64,000 nucleotides of DNA from Paraburkholderia youngii (GCF_013366925.1 NZ_JAALDK010000001.1:5826001-5890000), one strand, 5' to 3'. Positions 34,241-44,733 are shown, counted from the stretch's first letter. The notes: generated by a model from the letters alone, not told the origin. A program made the numbers and translations.

Positions 34241-35847
34241 TCAAGAAACTCATCCGCAAGCTATTCGGCCAGGACGCGGCGAGCGCTGACGACACGCTCT
34301 CCGCCGCCAGCGTCGACGGCAATGCCAATGACAAGCCGCCGGCGCGCGGCAAGTCCGTATCCGGCACGACCGCTTCCGGCACGGCCGCGCGGCCGCGTCG
34401 CAAATCCACCGCCGCTGCCGCCGCACAAGCGCCGCGCGAACCGGACGTCCCCGTCATCATTCCGCACGACGTGCATGGCATCGACCCCACGCTGATCTCG
34501 CGCAACGCGATCCGCGTAACCGAGGGCCTGCAACAGGCGGGCTTCCGCGCGTTCATCGTCGGCGGCGCGGTGCGCGACCTGCTGCTCGGCGTGAAGCCGA
34601 AAGACTTCGACGTCGCGACCGACGCGACGCCCGAACAGGTGCAGAAGCTGTTCCGCCGCGCGCGCATCATCGGCCGGCGCTTCCAGATCGTGCACGTCCA
34701 GTTCGGCCAGGAAATCATCGAGACCTCGACGTTCCGCGCGCTGGTCGATCCGCCCGCGGCCGACGCGCCGCCGCCGAAGCGTCTGAAGCGCGACGAGCTC
34801 GACCGCCGCACCCACGCGGTCGACGCGAGCGGCCGCGTGCTGCGCGACAACGTGTGGGGCGAGCAGCACGAGGACGCCACGCGCCGCGACTTCACGATCA
34901 ACGCGATGTACTACGATCCGGCCACGCAAACCGTGCTGGATTACCACAACGGCATGGCCGACATGCGCACGCGCCTGCTGCGCATGATCGGCGACCCGGC
35001 CACGCGCTATCGCGAGGACCCGGTGCGCATGCTGCGTGTCGTGCGCTTCGCCGCCAAGCTCGACTTCGACATCGACGACGCCACGCGCGCGCCGATCGAG
35101 AAGATGGCCGATCTGATCAACAACGTGCCCGCCGCGCGTCTGTTCGACGAAATGCTGAAGCTGATGCTGTCGGGTCACGCGCTCGCGTGCCTGAAGCGGC
35201 TGCGCCAGGAAGGCCTGCATCACGGGCTGCTGCCGCTGCTCGACGTGGTGCTCGAGCAGCCGACCGGCGAGAAATTCATTTCTCTGGCACTCTCTAATAC
35301 AGATGCACGCGTGCTCGCCGGCAAACCGGTGTCGCCGGGCTTCCTGTTCGCGACGCTGTTGTGGCACGACGTGCAGCAGCGCTGGCAGAAGTTCGAGGCC
35401 GAAGGCGAGTATCCGGTGCCCGCGCTGCATCGCGCGATGGACGAAGTGCTCGACATGCAGACCGAAAAGCTCGCGATCCACAAGCGCTTCTCGGCCGACA
35501 TGCGCGAGATCTGGGGTCTGCAGCTGCGCCTCGAAAAGCGCTCGGGCCGCAGCGCGCTGAAGCTGCTGGAACACCAAAGATTTAGAGCGGGGTATGATTT
35601 CCTCCTGTTGCGCTGCGCATCGGGCGAACTTGACGAGTCGGTCGGTACGTGGTGGACGGAGTTCATCGAAGGAGACGCCGCCGCGCGCGAGGCATTGCTC
35701 ACGCAAGGCGGGAAAGACCGGAGCCCCAGAAAACGACGGCGGCGCGGTGGCGCCAGAAACCGCAAATCAGGTGACGGGGTGGAGGGCGGCTCGTCCGCCG
35801 AACGCACGGACAACGACGCGAGCCGCGAAGGCTCGCACGAAGACTGA
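34237..35847 (+). CDS. pcnB: Poly(A) polymerase I
   Basis: 536 residues. Adds 3' poly(A) tails that promote RNA decay. A low-complexity N-terminal extension (about 15-70) precedes the nucleotidyltransferase domain: GGAVRDLLLGVKPKDFDVAT with the catalytic Asp pair, RRFQIVHVQFG, then RRDFTINAMYYDP and RYREDPVRMLRVVRFAAKL of the RNA-binding core. The C-terminus is basic (RKRRRRGGARNRKSG). GTG 34237 overlaps the preceding stop. The DFDVAT block and Arg-rich tail distinguish it from a CCA-adding enzyme. Confidence 0.93.
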   Translation: MIKKLIRKLFGQDAASADDTLSAASVDGNANDKPPARGKSVSGTTASGTAARPRRKSTAAAAAQAPREPDVPVIIPHDVHGIDPTLISRNAIRVTEGLQQAGFRAFIVGGAVRDLLLGVKPKDFDVATDATPEQVQKLFRRARIIGRRFQIVHVQFGQEIIETSTFRALVDPPAADAPPPKRLKRDELDRRTHAVDASGRVLRDNVWGEQHEDATRRDFTINAMYYDPATQTVLDYHNGMADMRTRLLRMIGDPATRYREDPVRMLRVVRFAAKLDFDIDDATRAPIEKMADLINNVPAARLFDEMLKLMLSGHALACLKRLRQEGLHHGLLPLLDVVLEQPTGEKFISLALSNTDARVLAGKPVSPGFLFATLLWHDVQQRWQKFEAEGEYPVPALHRAMDEVLDMQTEKLAIHKRFSADMREIWGLQLRLEKRSGRSALKLLEHQRFRAGYDFLLLRCASGELDESVGTWWTEFIEGDAAAREALLTQGGKDRSPRKRRRRGGARNRKSGDGVEGGSSAERTDNDASREGSHED

Positions 35848-35898
35848 CGCGGCGTTCGCGGAAGAGCCGTCGAAACGATAGCTGCAGGAAGTTATGCC

Positions 35899-36441
35899 AT
35901 GACGGTTGCTTATCTTGGCCTCGGCGCGAATCTCGGGGACGCGCGCCAGACCCTGAAAGACGCGGTGGTGTGCCTCGCACAACAGCACACCATCACCGTG
36001 CTCGCCAAATCGAGCCTATATCGCACTGCCCCGATCGACGCGGGCGGCGACGACTATTTCAATTGCGTCGTGAAGCTGGAGACGACGCTCCCCGTGCGGC
36101 ATCTGCTCGCGCTGTGTCACAAGATCGAGCATCATTTCGGCCGTGAGCGGCCGTTCCGCAATGCGCCGCGCACGCTCGATCTCGACATCCTGCTGTACGG
36201 CGATCAATCGATCGACGAAGCCGACCTGATCGTGCCGCATCCACGCCTCGTCGAGCGCGCGTTTGCGCTGGTGCCGCTCGTCGAGATCGATGCGGCGATC
36301 GTGATTCCGCAACATGGCCGGGCCGCCGCGCTGCTCGATAGCGTCAGCGATCAGCGCATCGAGAAGGTGAAGGGGCCCTGCCAGTGTCCGATGCTCAATG
36401 CGCTCGCCGGTAATTCCGCCGGGAAAGGCCGTTGCGAATGA
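35899..36441 (+). CDS. folK: 2-amino-4-hydroxy-6-hydroxymethyldihydropteridine pyrophosphokinase
   Basis: 180 residues; transfers pyrophosphate from ATP to HMDP in folate synthesis. Signatures YLGLGANLGD (residues 5-14), SSLYRTAPI, GRERPFRNAPRTLDLDILLY (catalytic RxxDxD), and HPRLVERAFALVPL. Next to pcnB, as in many proteobacteria. Overlaps the following kinase gene by ATGA. Confidence 0.95.
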   Translation: MTVAYLGLGANLGDARQTLKDAVVCLAQQHTITVLAKSSLYRTAPIDAGGDDYFNCVVKLETTLPVRHLLALCHKIEHHFGRERPFRNAPRTLDLDILLYGDQSIDEADLIVPHPRLVERAFALVPLVEIDAAIVIPQHGRAAALLDSVSDQRIEKVKGPCQCPMLNALAGNSAGKGRCE

Positions 36442-37118
36442 GTTCGCCGCCGCTCACGGTCACCGCGCCGCAGCTGCGTCCGCCGTTCGGCTATATCGCG
36501 ATCGAGGGGCCGATCGGCGTCGGCAAGACCTCACTCGCGCGGCGCCTCGCGCAACGCTGGTCGATGCACGAACTGTTCGAGCGCTCGCAGGACAATCCGT
36601 TTCTTGAACGCTTCTATCGCGACACCGCGCGCTATGCGCTGCCGGTGCAGTTGCACTTCGCGCTGCAACGCGCGCAGCAGGCGCAGGAAGTGGGCGCCGC
36701 GCAGGCGAGCGGCACGCCGCTGATCGCCGACTTCATCACGCAGCGAAACGACATCTTCGCGCGTCTGACCTTGCAGGAAGACGAGTGGCAGCTGTACCGC
36801 GCGCTTGCCGCGCGGCTCGACGTCAGTGCGCCGGAGCCGGACTTCGTCGTTTATCTGCAGGCGAGTCCCGAGGTGCTGTTCGCGCGCATCCAGAAGCGCG
36901 CGGTGCCGATGGAGCTGCAGATTTCCGATGCGTATCTGCGCGCGCTGTGCGACGCGTACAACGAATTCTTCTACCACTACGACCGCACGCCCGTGCTGAC
37001 GGTCAACGCCGAACACCTGAATCCGCTCGACTCCGACGCGGACCTTGCGCTGCTCGCCGAACGCATCGAGACGATGCGCGGCCGCAAGGAATTCTTTGTC
37101 AAAGCCACGTCGCTGTAA
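36438..37118 (+). CDS. Deoxynucleoside kinase family protein (deoxyadenosine/deoxyguanosine kinase-like)
   Basis: 226 residues. P-loop IEGPIGVGKTSLARRLA near residue 22, ADFITQRNDIFARLTL, and the PDFVVYLQASPEVLFARIQK segment followed by a KRAVPMELQ lid. The family phosphorylates deoxynucleosides for salvage. ATG 36438 overlaps the folK stop (ATGA), so it is translationally coupled to folate synthesis; panB follows. The substrate cannot be decided from sequence. Confidence 0.85.
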   Translation: MSSPPLTVTAPQLRPPFGYIAIEGPIGVGKTSLARRLAQRWSMHELFERSQDNPFLERFYRDTARYALPVQLHFALQRAQQAQEVGAAQASGTPLIADFITQRNDIFARLTLQEDEWQLYRALAARLDVSAPEPDFVVYLQASPEVLFARIQKRAVPMELQISDAYLRALCDAYNEFFYHYDRTPVLTVNAEHLNPLDSDADLALLAERIETMRGRKEFFVKATSL

Positions 37119-37155
37119 GCGGCGCGGCTAGTTCATTTTTCTCACTGGATTGACC

Positions 37156-37971
37156 ATGACTTATTTGCAGGAAGCGAGCCGGAGCGCGATCACCGTGCCG
37201 AAACTGCAGGCAATGCGCGACGCCGGCGAAAAGATCGCGATGCTCACCTGCTACGACGCGAGCTTCGCCGCGCTGCTCGATCGCGCGGGCGTCGACGTGC
37301 TGCTGATCGGCGACTCGCTCGGCAACGTGCTGCAAGGCCAGGCGACCACGCTGCCCGTGACGCTGGCGGACATCGCGTATCACACGGCGAGCGTCTCGCG
37401 CGCGCGGCCGTCGGCGCTGATCATGGCGGACCTGCCGTTCGGCACGTACGGCACGCGCGAAGATGCGTTCAGGAGTTCGGTCGAACTGATGCGCGCGGGC
37501 GCGCAGATGGTCAAGCTCGAAGGCGGAGAATGGCTCGCGGATACGGTGCGGTTTCTGGTCGAGCGCTCGATTCCGGTGTGCGCGCACGTGGGTCTGACGC
37601 CGCAGTCGGTGCATGCATTCGGCGGCTTCAAGGTGCAGGGCAAGACCGAAGCGGGCGCGAGCCAGCTGCTGCGCGATTCACTCGCGATGCAGGCCGCCGG
37701 CGCGCAATCACTGTTGATGGAAGCGATCCCGGCTCAACTCGCGGGCGAGGTCACGAGGCAACTGCGCGTTCCGACGATCGGCATCGGCGCGGGTCTCGAC
37801 TGCTCGGGTCAGGTGCTCGTGCTGCACGACATGCTCGGTATTTTCCCCGGCAAGCGGCCGCGCTTCGTGAAAGATTTCATGCAGGGACAGCCGAACATTC
37901 AGGCCGCCGTCGAGGCGTATGTGCGGGCGGTGAAGGACGGCACGTTTCCAGGCGCCGAGCACACGTTCTGA
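37156..37971 (+). CDS. panB: 3-methyl-2-oxobutanoate hydroxymethyltransferase
   Basis: 271 residues. First step of pantothenate synthesis, using 5,10-methylene-THF. Motifs: [33 protein letters not shown] (Mg ligands), [45 protein letters not shown] [20 protein letters not shown]. Context with folK reflects the shared folate cofactor. ATG 37156. Confidence 0.96.
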   Translation: MTYLQEASRSAITVPKLQAMRDAGEKIAMLTCYDASFAALLDRAGVDVLLIGDSLGNVLQGQATTLPVTLADIAYHTASVSRARPSALIMADLPFGTYGTREDAFRSSVELMRAGAQMVKLEGGEWLADTVRFLVERSIPVCAHVGLTPQSVHAFGGFKVQGKTEAGASQLLRDSLAMQAAGAQSLLMEAIPAQLAGEVTRQLRVPTIGIGAGLDCSGQVLVLHDMLGIFPGKRPRFVKDFMQGQPNIQAAVEAYVRAVKDGTFPGAEHTF

Positions 37972-37979
37972 TGTATGTT

Positions 37980-38000
37980 TGCCGCGCGGGGTGCGCGGCA
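37980..38000. terminator. Probable terminator between panB and pabBC
   Basis: Perfect 8-bp stem TGCCGCGC (37980-37987) / GCGCGGCA (37993-38000), loop GGGGT, followed on the plus strand by TTCCGGTTTG. The tail is only moderately T-rich. Confidence 0.45.
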
Positions 38001-38020
38001 TTCCGGTTTGTCTCAGCGCT

Positions 38021-39907
38021 CTAAGCAACAACCCGTGCGGATATCGCGCCGCGCAACGCGTTGCACACGAGCAGCGCTTCGGCGTTCAGCACGTCCTGCT
38101 GCGTCAGCACTTTTTCACCCGCCTGCAGGTCCGAGGCCCCGTCGAGCAATACGCTTCGCATCACGCCAGGCAGCACGCCCGAGGCGAGCGGCGGAGTCCA
38201 CCATCGTCCCGCGAGCTTCACGAACACATTCGATCTGCCGCCCTCGGTCAGTTCGCCCCGTTCGTTGAAGAACAGCGTGTCAAAGGCGCCCTTCGCCTCG
38301 GCTTCGCGCCAGCCGCGGTCGTAGTCGGCGCGGCGCGTGGTCTTGTGGCGCAGCAACGGATCGGCGGCCTGGGTTGGCGCGAACTGCGCTTCGGGGCCGA
38401 GCAGAACCCCAACGATCGCATCCGCCAACGGCGTAAGTATCGCGGCGGTGATCTGCGTCGCGCCGCTTTTGCTCAACGCAAGCCGCATACGATGCGGCGT
38501 CTGCGCCGGCAGCGTGGCGCACCGCGCTGAAATCTCCTCGCGAATGCGCGCTTCGTCGAACCCGAAACCAAGGGTCGCGGCGCTCGACGACAAGCGCCGC
38601 AAATGCCGCTCCAGATGCCGCACGCCGTCTTCCCGCGTCGCGTACATCGTTTCGAACAGTTCGAAGCCGGGCTCGGCGCCGGTCAGAAAACGTGCTTTCA
38701 ATCGACACTCCTCGTGCTCGTCGGCGGCCACGCTGTCGAGCACGATGCCCGCGCCGATGCCCATGCTGCCGCGCAGCCCGTCCGTGCCGCCGGCTTGCGC
38801 CGTCGACGTAGTCAATGTCAGCGTGCGGATCGCGACCGACATGCAGAAGTCGCCGCAATCCTGATCATCGTCCGGCGCATCGAGCCAGCCGATCGCGCCG
38901 GTATAAAGTCCGCGCGGCGTGCTTTCCAGTTCGTCGATCAACTGCATCGTGCGATGCTTCGGCGCACCGGTAATCGAGCCGCAGGGAAAGAGCGCACGCA
39001 GGATCGTCGCGAACGAGGTGCCGGCGAGCAAGGTCGCCTCCACTGTCGACGTCATCTGCCACACCGACGCGTACGGCTCGACCGAAAACAGCGCCGGCAC
39101 ATTGACCGAACCGATCCGCGCAACCCGCGACAGATCGTTGCGCAGTAGATCGACGATCATCACGTTCTCGGCGCGGTTCTTCAGATCGGTGGCGAGGAAC
39201 TCGGCGTTGCCGCGGTCGATGGCGGGATCTTGCGAGCGCGGCGCCGTGCCCTTCATCGGCCGCGCGCGCAACGTCGGGCCGTGCTTCTCGACGAACAATT
39301 CGGGCGAACACGACAGGACCCACGCATCGCCGGGCAACGCGATCAGCGCGCCGAACGACACCGGCTGGCGCGCGCGCAAACGCCGATAGAACGCAAGCGG
39401 CGAGCCGAACACGTCGAAGCCGAGGCGGTACGTGTAGTTGACCTGATAGGAATCGCCCGCGCGCAGCGCAGCGTGAATCGCGTCGATCGACGCATCGAAT
39501 TCGGCGCGATCGACGCTCTCGCGCACGTTCGCCGTGCCCGCGACCGACGGCTCCGGAGCACCGTTGTCACGCGTCATCAGCCACGCGTCGACCTCGTCGC
39601 GCGCAAGCTTCGCACAGCGTTCGAACAATAAAAAACGCAGCGTGGCATTGCCACGCTGCGTTTCAGTGGACCGAAGCTTGTCGATACCGACGAGCCCACG
39701 ACCAAATTCATAGTCGGCCAGCACGACGGCGTGCAGGCCGTTGCGGGTATCGGCCGCGACGCTGTCGCACGCCGCTTCGAGCTGCGCCGCCTCGGTGCAG
39801 ACCCGCTCGCGCACGAAACCCGTGTACAAGCGGCTCGACGGACGCGCCGCCGTTGCACCGCAATCGTCAAGCAGCGCGAACACCGCGCCGCGCCTGTCCA
39901 CCGTCAT
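38021..39907 (-). CDS. pabBC: Bifunctional aminodeoxychorismate synthase component I / 4-amino-4-deoxychorismate lyase
   Basis: 628 residues, fusion of PabB and PabC. The N-terminal part (about 1-375) has chorismate-binding signatures SCSPELFVEKHGPTLRARPM, KGTAPR, NRAENVMIVDLLRNDLSRVA and FPCGSITGAPKHRTMQLIDE. The C-terminal part (from about 385) is a fold-type IV PLP enzyme: FELFETMYATREDGVRHLER, the PLP lysine region RHKTTRRADYDRGW, and NERGELTEGGRSNVFV. Together with a separate PabA it makes p-aminobenzoate for folate. ATG 39907 is preferred to TTG 39919. It follows dnaJ by only 18 bases, so it probably shares the heat-shock transcript. Confidence 0.93.
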   Translation of the reverse strand: MTVDRRGAVFALLDDCGATAARPSSRLYTGFVRERVCTEAAQLEAACDSVAADTRNGLHAVVLADYEFGRGLVGIDKLRSTETQRGNATLRFLLFERCAKLARDEVDAWLMTRDNGAPEPSVAGTANVRESVDRAEFDASIDAIHAALRAGDSYQVNYTYRLGFDVFGSPLAFYRRLRARQPVSFGALIALPGDAWVLSCSPELFVEKHGPTLRARPMKGTAPRSQDPAIDRGNAEFLATDLKNRAENVMIVDLLRNDLSRVARIGSVNVPALFSVEPYASVWQMTSTVEATLLAGTSFATILRALFPCGSITGAPKHRTMQLIDELESTPRGLYTGAIGWLDAPDDDQDCGDFCMSVAIRTLTLTTSTAQAGGTDGLRGSMGIGAGIVLDSVAADEHEECRLKARFLTGAEPGFELFETMYATREDGVRHLERHLRRLSSSAATLGFGFDEARIREEISARCATLPAQTPHRMRLALSKSGATQITAAILTPLADAIVGVLLGPEAQFAPTQAADPLLRHKTTRRADYDRGWREAEAKGAFDTLFFNERGELTEGGRSNVFVKLAGRWWTPPLASGVLPGVMRSVLLDGASDLQAGEKVLTQQDVLNAEALLVCNALRGAISARVVA

Positions 39908-39925
39908 GCTGACCGCCAAATCAGA

Positions 39926-41065
39926 TCAATCGAAAAAGCTCTTCACCCGATCGAACCAGCTCTTGCTCTGCGGACTATGCCGCGCACCGCCTTCCACGAG
40001 CGCCTTTTCGAATTGCTTGAGCAGGTCGCGCTGCGCTTCGGTGAGCTTGACCGGCGTTTCGACCTGCACATGCACGTACAGATCACCAGCGATGCTCGAA
40101 CGCAGCCCCTTGATGCCCTTGCCACGCAAACGGAACGTCTTGCCCGACTGCGTGCCTTCCGGCACGGTGAAAGTTGCGCGACCGGCCAGCGTCGGTACTT
40201 CGATATCGCCGCCAAGCGCCGCGGTGGTGAACGGGATCGGCATCTGGCAATGCAGATCGTCGCCGTCACGCTCGAACACTGAGTGCTGCTTGATATGAAT
40301 CTCGACGTACAGATCGCCCGACGGTCCGCCGTTGATGCCCGGCTCGCCATTGCCGGCCGAGCGGATGCGCATGCCGTCGTCGATACCGGCCGGGATCTTC
40401 ACTTCCAGCGTCTTGGTTTCCTTCACCTTGCCCGCGCCGTGGCAGTGATTGCACGGGTCGGGGATGTAGGTGCCGCTGCCGTGGCACTTCGGGCAAGTCT
40501 GCTGGATGCTGAAGAAGCCCTGCGACATGCGCACCGAACCCGAGCCGCTACAGGTCGGGCAGGTTTCCGGTTTGGTGCCCGGCTTCGCGCCCGAGCCATG
40601 ACAGACTTCGCACGAAACCCAGCTCGGCACGCGGATCTGCGTGTCGTAGCCGTGTGCGGCCTGCTCGAGCGTGATTTCCATGCTGTAGCGCAGATCCGCG
40701 CCGCGATACACCTGCGGACCCGCGCGGCCGCCTCCGCGTGCGCCAGCGCCGGCCGCCTGGCCGAAGATGTCGCCGAAGATGTCGCCGAATGCATCGGCAA
40801 AGCCGCCGAAACCTTGCGCACCGGCCCCACCCATGTTCGGATCGACGCCCGCGTGACCGTACTGATCGTACGCGGCGCGCTTTTGCGAATCCGACAGCAT
40901 TTCATAGGCTTCCTTCACCTCCTTGAAATGCTCTTCCGCATCCTTGTTGCCCGGATTGCGGTCGGGGTGGTGCTTCATCGCGAGCTTGCGATAAGCCTTC
41001 TTGATTTCGTCGTCGCTCGCGTTCTTTGCGACGCCCAGAACCTCGTAGTAATCCCGTTTCGCCAT
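39926..41065 (-). CDS. dnaJ: Chaperone protein DnaJ
   Basis: 379 residues, Hsp40 co-chaperone of DnaK. J domain (about 1-70) with the HPD motif in KHHPDRNPG, a Gly/Phe-rich region (about 78-120), four zinc-binding CxxCxGxG repeats ([32 protein letters not shown]), and the C-terminal substrate-binding domains. Located 267 bases downstream of dnaK. Confidence 0.97.
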   Translation of the reverse strand: MAKRDYYEVLGVAKNASDDEIKKAYRKLAMKHHPDRNPGNKDAEEHFKEVKEAYEMLSDSQKRAAYDQYGHAGVDPNMGGAGAQGFGGFADAFGDIFGDIFGQAAGAGARGGGRAGPQVYRGADLRYSMEITLEQAAHGYDTQIRVPSWVSCEVCHGSGAKPGTKPETCPTCSGSGSVRMSQGFFSIQQTCPKCHGSGTYIPDPCNHCHGAGKVKETKTLEVKIPAGIDDGMRIRSAGNGEPGINGGPSGDLYVEIHIKQHSVFERDGDDLHCQMPIPFTTAALGGDIEVPTLAGRATFTVPEGTQSGKTFRLRGKGIKGLRSSIAGDLYVHVQVETPVKLTEAQRDLLKQFEKALVEGGARHSPQSKSWFDRVKSFFD

Positions 41066-41332
41066 ATCGGTTCAACGCCGCCGCGCAAAGCGACGCGGTA
41101 GCTCCTTGTGAATGCTGTGGAGTCTTACGACTCGTCCGGCCGCTGTCTGCGCCGCGTCTCGACACGGTTCAAAACAACGCCCTCCATAAAACGAACGTGC
41201 CCGGAGAACCCAAAAGGCTCGCCAGGCGCGAAAAACCGCTCTTGCACTCAAGGCGCCCCAAGGGCGCAATCTCGTGCAGCCGGGCCGCGCACATCGCTGT
41301 GCACGGCTTTACGGTCGGATGCCGACCTGGCT

Positions 41333-43288
41333 TTAGTCCTTCTTCACTTCCTTGAACTCGGCGTCGACCACGTCGTCGGCCTGCTGGCTCGCGCCGGCCG
41401 ATGCACCGGCACCGGCACCGCCCGCCGCGCCCGCTGCCGCTTCGGCACCTTGCGCAGCCTGCATGTCGGCGTACATCTTCTCGCCCATCTTCTGCGAGGC
41501 CGTGGCCACCGCTTCGATCTTCGCTTCGATCGCGGCCTTGTCGCTCGAGCTGCTCTTCAGCGTGTCCTCGAGCTCCTTCAACGCGGCTTCGATCTTCTCC
41601 TTCTCACCCGCTTCGAGCTTGTCGCCGTACTCGGTCAGCGCCTTCTTCGTGCTATGGACGAGTGCGTCACCCTGGTTGCGAGCGTCGGCCAGCTCACGCA
41701 GCTTGTGATCTTCTTCAGCGTTCGCTTCCGCATCCTTCACCATCTTCTCGATTTCGGCTTCGGACAGACCCGAGTTCGCCTTGATCGTGATGCGGTTTTC
41801 CTTGCCGGTCGCCTTGTCCTTCGCGCCGACGTGCAGAATGCCGTTCGCGTCGATGTCGAAGCTCACTTCGATCTGCGGCACGCCGCGCGGTGCCGGCGGA
41901 ATGCCTTCGAGGTTGAACTCGCCGAGCAGCTTGTTGCCCGCTGCCATTTCGCGTTCACCCTGGAACACCTTGATCGTCACGGCGCTCTGGTTGTCGTCAG
42001 CCGTCGAGTAGACCTGTGCGTGCTTGGTCGGGATCGTGGTGTTCTTGTTGATCATCTTCGTCATCACGCCGCCGAGCGTTTCGATGCCGAGCGACAGCGG
42101 GGTCACGTCGAGCAGCAGCACGTCCTTACGGTCGCCCGACAGCACCTGGCCCTGGATCGCGGCACCAACGGCCACGGCTTCGTCCGGATTCACGTCACGG
42201 CGCGGGTCCTTGCCGAAGAACTCCTTCACCTTTTCCTGCACCTTCGGCATACGGGTCATACCGCCGACCAGGATCACGTCGTCAATTTCGCCGACCTTCA
42301 CGCCTGCGTCCTTGATGGCCACGCGGCACGGCTCGATGGTGCGCTCGATCAGTTCCTCAACCAGCGCTTCCAACTTCGCACGCGTAATCTTCAGGTTCAA
42401 GTGCTTCGGACCCGACGCGTCGGCCGTGATGTACGGCAGGTTGATTTCGGTCTGCTGGCTCGACGACAGCTCGATCTTGGCCTTTTCAGCCGATTCCTTC
42501 AGGCGCTGCAGCGCGAGCACGTCTTTCGACAGATCGACGCCCTGTTCCTTTTTGAACTCGCCGATGATGTAGTCGATGATGCGCTGGTCGAAGTCTTCAC
42601 CGCCGAGGAACGTATCGCCGTTCGTGGACAGCACTTCGAACTGCATTTCACCGTCGACGTCCGCGATTTCGATGATCGAGATGTCGAACGTGCCGCCGCC
42701 GAGGTCGAACACGGCGATCTTCCGGTCGCCCTTTTCAGCCTTGTCCAGACCGAATGCCAAGGCGGCTGCGGTCGGTTCGTTGATGATCCGCTTCACTTCC
42801 AGACCGGCGATGCGGCCTGCATCTTTGGTGGCCTGACGCTGGCTGTCGTTGAAGTACGCCGGCACCGTGATCACGGCTTCCGTGACGGTCTCGCCGAGGT
42901 AGTCCTCAGCGGTCTTCTTCATCTTGCGCAGCACTTCGGCCGAGATTTGCGGCGGCGCGAGCTTCTGGTCGCGCACTTCGATCCATGCGTCACCGTTGTC
43001 GGCCTTGATGATCTTGTAGGGCATCAGGCCGATGTCCTTCTGCACTTCCTTCTCTTCGAAGCGGCGGCCGATCAGGCGCTTGACGGCGAACAGCGTGTTC
43101 TTCGGGTTCGTGACCGACTGACGCTTGGCCGGCGCGCCGACCAGGATCTCGCTGTCTTCCATGTAAGCGATGATCGACGGCGTGGTGCGCGCGCCTTCCG
43201 AGTTCTCGATGACCTTGACCGAGTTGCCTTCCATGATCGCCACGCACGAGTTGGTCGTGCCGAGGTCGATGCCGATGATTTTGCCCAT
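41333..43288 (-). CDS. dnaK: Chaperone protein DnaK (Hsp70)
   Basis: 651 residues. N-terminal ATPase domain: [16 protein letters not shown] at residues 5-20, [54 protein letters not shown]; substrate-binding domain from about 390; C-terminal lid ending in a Gly/Ala-rich tail and [12 protein letters not shown], the conserved EEVD-like end. AGGAG precedes ATG 43288; the frame is open further upstream, but the ATPase signature requires this start. Confidence 0.98.
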   Translation of the reverse strand: MGKIIGIDLGTTNSCVAIMEGNSVKVIENSEGARTTPSIIAYMEDSEILVGAPAKRQSVTNPKNTLFAVKRLIGRRFEEKEVQKDIGLMPYKIIKADNGDAWIEVRDQKLAPPQISAEVLRKMKKTAEDYLGETVTEAVITVPAYFNDSQRQATKDAGRIAGLEVKRIINEPTAAALAFGLDKAEKGDRKIAVFDLGGGTFDISIIEIADVDGEMQFEVLSTNGDTFLGGEDFDQRIIDYIIGEFKKEQGVDLSKDVLALQRLKESAEKAKIELSSSQQTEINLPYITADASGPKHLNLKITRAKLEALVEELIERTIEPCRVAIKDAGVKVGEIDDVILVGGMTRMPKVQEKVKEFFGKDPRRDVNPDEAVAVGAAIQGQVLSGDRKDVLLLDVTPLSLGIETLGGVMTKMINKNTTIPTKHAQVYSTADDNQSAVTIKVFQGEREMAAGNKLLGEFNLEGIPPAPRGVPQIEVSFDIDANGILHVGAKDKATGKENRITIKANSGLSEAEIEKMVKDAEANAEEDHKLRELADARNQGDALVHSTKKALTEYGDKLEAGEKEKIEAALKELEDTLKSSSSDKAAIEAKIEAVATASQKMGEKMYADMQAAQGAEAAAGAAGGAGAGASAGASQQADDVVDAEFKEVKKD

Positions 43289-43620
43289 TTTTACAAATCT
43301 CCTGACTTTGATCGCTGCGGAAAGCGCCCGGTTGGCCCATCTGGCGGCGGGACGATCCGCTCTCAATTCCTACCTGCACTCAAAATAAGTGCGGCCACAT
43401 CGTTTTCAAGACCTCTATTGCGATGCGGTCTTTAATTTTTTTCAATCAAGGGGCGGGCTCGTGGATCCTTGCTGCGAACCCGCTCCGCCCGCTTGCACGG
43501 CGCCCCCGGCGGGGTTCGCCGGAAGTGCCTGAATCGACTGGATGTTTTGCGGCGCGCGGCGATCCGAAGCGACGAGGCAGACGCCGCCGGCGCGGACGCC
43601 CGGGGTGCGCTTCGACGTGC
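43289..43620 (-). promoter_or_regulatory. grpE-dnaK intergenic region with a candidate sigma-32 -35 box
   Basis: About 330 bases without a gene. On the minus strand CTTGAAA (complement at 43404-43410) matches the sigma-32 -35 box exactly; 13-14 bases further the sequence is ACTTATTT, only a partial match to CCCCATNT. A second heat-shock start for dnaK from here is plausible, in addition to read-through from grpE. Confidence 0.45.
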
Positions 43621-44208
43621 TTACTTCGGCGCGGCGACGGTCACCAGCGCGGGACGCAGCACGCGGTCCGCGATCACGAAGCCCTTTTGCAGCACCGCGA
43701 CGACGGTGTTCGGCTCCTGGTCGGCCGGCACCATCGAAATGGCCTGATGGCGATGTGGGTCGAACTTTTCGCCGACCGGATTGATCGCCACGACGCGGCC
43801 CTTCTCGAGCGCGCCGCTCAACTGGCGCAGCGTGAGCTCGACGCCTTCGCGGACCTTCTGCAGGTCGTCGGACGAATGGGCAACGGCCGCCTCGAGGCTG
43901 TCGACCACCGGCAGCAGATGCTCGGCGAAGTTCTCGATCGCAAACTTGTGCGCCTTGGCGACGTCTTCCTGAGCGCGACGGCGCACGTTTTCGGTTTCGG
44001 CCTTCGCGCGCAGGAAGTCTTCCTGCAACTCGGCGATCTTCGCCTGAGCGTCGGCCAGCGCCTGCTCGGCGGCAGCCTGGGCGGACTCAGTGGTGGCGCC
44101 GGTGTCCTGCTGTTGAGTGCCGGCCTCAGCCGCCTCGGCGGCCTGGCGCGCGGCTTCGTCGGCGGGCGTGGGATTCTGGCTCGTCGGGTTCTCTTGCGTG
44201 TTTTCCAT
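43621..44208 (-). CDS. grpE: Nucleotide exchange factor GrpE
   Basis: 195 residues. An acidic, Ala/Gln-rich N-terminal region (1-50), the long dimerising coiled coil (about 50-105, [20 protein letters not shown]), [14 protein letters not shown], and the C-terminal beta domain ([38 protein letters not shown]). Releases ADP from DnaK. ATG 44208 gives the usual length. First gene of the grpE-dnaK-dnaJ-pabBC run, with a sigma-32 promoter upstream. Confidence 0.96.
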   Translation of the reverse strand: MENTQENPTSQNPTPADEAARQAAEAAEAGTQQQDTGATTESAQAAAEQALADAQAKIAELQEDFLRAKAETENVRRRAQEDVAKAHKFAIENFAEHLLPVVDSLEAAVAHSSDDLQKVREGVELTLRQLSGALEKGRVVAINPVGEKFDPHRHQAISMVPADQEPNTVVAVLQKGFVIADRVLRPALVTVAAPK

Positions 44209-44330
44209 GTCGCTGAAAGTCGTTAAAAAGTAAAAGCAAAGACGGAAAAAGCCGTTCCGACACAGTACGATTCGTGCTTTGCAAAATCGCGACAGGTGTC
44301 TTCGCGCCGATCCGCCAGACCGGACCCCAG

Positions 44331-44356
44331 ATGGGGTCTGAAATAGCCGTTTCAAG
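44331..44356 (-). promoter_or_regulatory. Sigma-32 heat-shock promoter of grpE
   Basis: On the minus strand: CTTGAAA (complement at 44350-44356), a 13-base spacer, CCCCAT (complement at 44331-44336) followed by CT. Both hexamers match the RpoH consensus exactly, at accepted spacing. Transcription would begin roughly 115 bases before the grpE start. Confidence 0.88.
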
Positions 44357-44571
44357 CGGCTCCGAGGTTTTTTCGCACCACCGTCGTGCAGGCGAAATGC
44401 GCCGTAACAGGCATTCATGTGGCGCAATCAGATAGGGATTGAGTGCAGCCCGCAACTGACCTATTCTCCAGTCATGGAGCGGCAACGCACGTTAACCCTA
44501 ATTTGACGTAAGCCTTACCGACACCTGACAGTCGTTCCGATAGCCCGTTTCAGCCCATCGAGAGGAGTACC

Positions 44572-44733
44572 GTGAAACTGACCGTTGCAATCGGGGTGGT
44601 CGCACTGGTACTGATCGCGGGCACCACGACCATCTGCATGTCCGGCGCGGTTAACGACCACACCACCGAGTACGGTGGCGCACACGCCACGGTCGAGCAG
44701 TTTTTTAGTTCCCACCCGAAAATCTGTCGATAG
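44572..44733 (+). CDS. Small putative membrane protein, 53 residues
   Basis: Starts at GTG 44572 with a very strong ribosome site AGAGGAG (44561-44567). The protein has a Lys-containing N-terminus and one hydrophobic segment (residues 4-22, TVAIGVVALVLIAGTTTIC), then a polar tail with His, Glu and a second Cys close to the end (SSHPKICR). It could be a single-pass membrane protein or a cleaved exported peptide. Its last 29 bases overlap the end of hslR on the other strand. It is divergent from the grpE heat-shock promoter. No family recognised; the ribosome site is the main argument that it is real. Confidence 0.55.
   Translation: MKLTVAIGVVALVLIAGTTTICMSGAVNDHTTEYGGAHATVEQFFSSHPKICR

Noticed and set aside
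41066..41332. Inverted repeat GCGCC/GGCGC in the dnaK-dnaJ gap as a terminator
   Set aside because: The pairing is short and no T-run follows on the minus strand; dnaJ is normally read through from dnaK.
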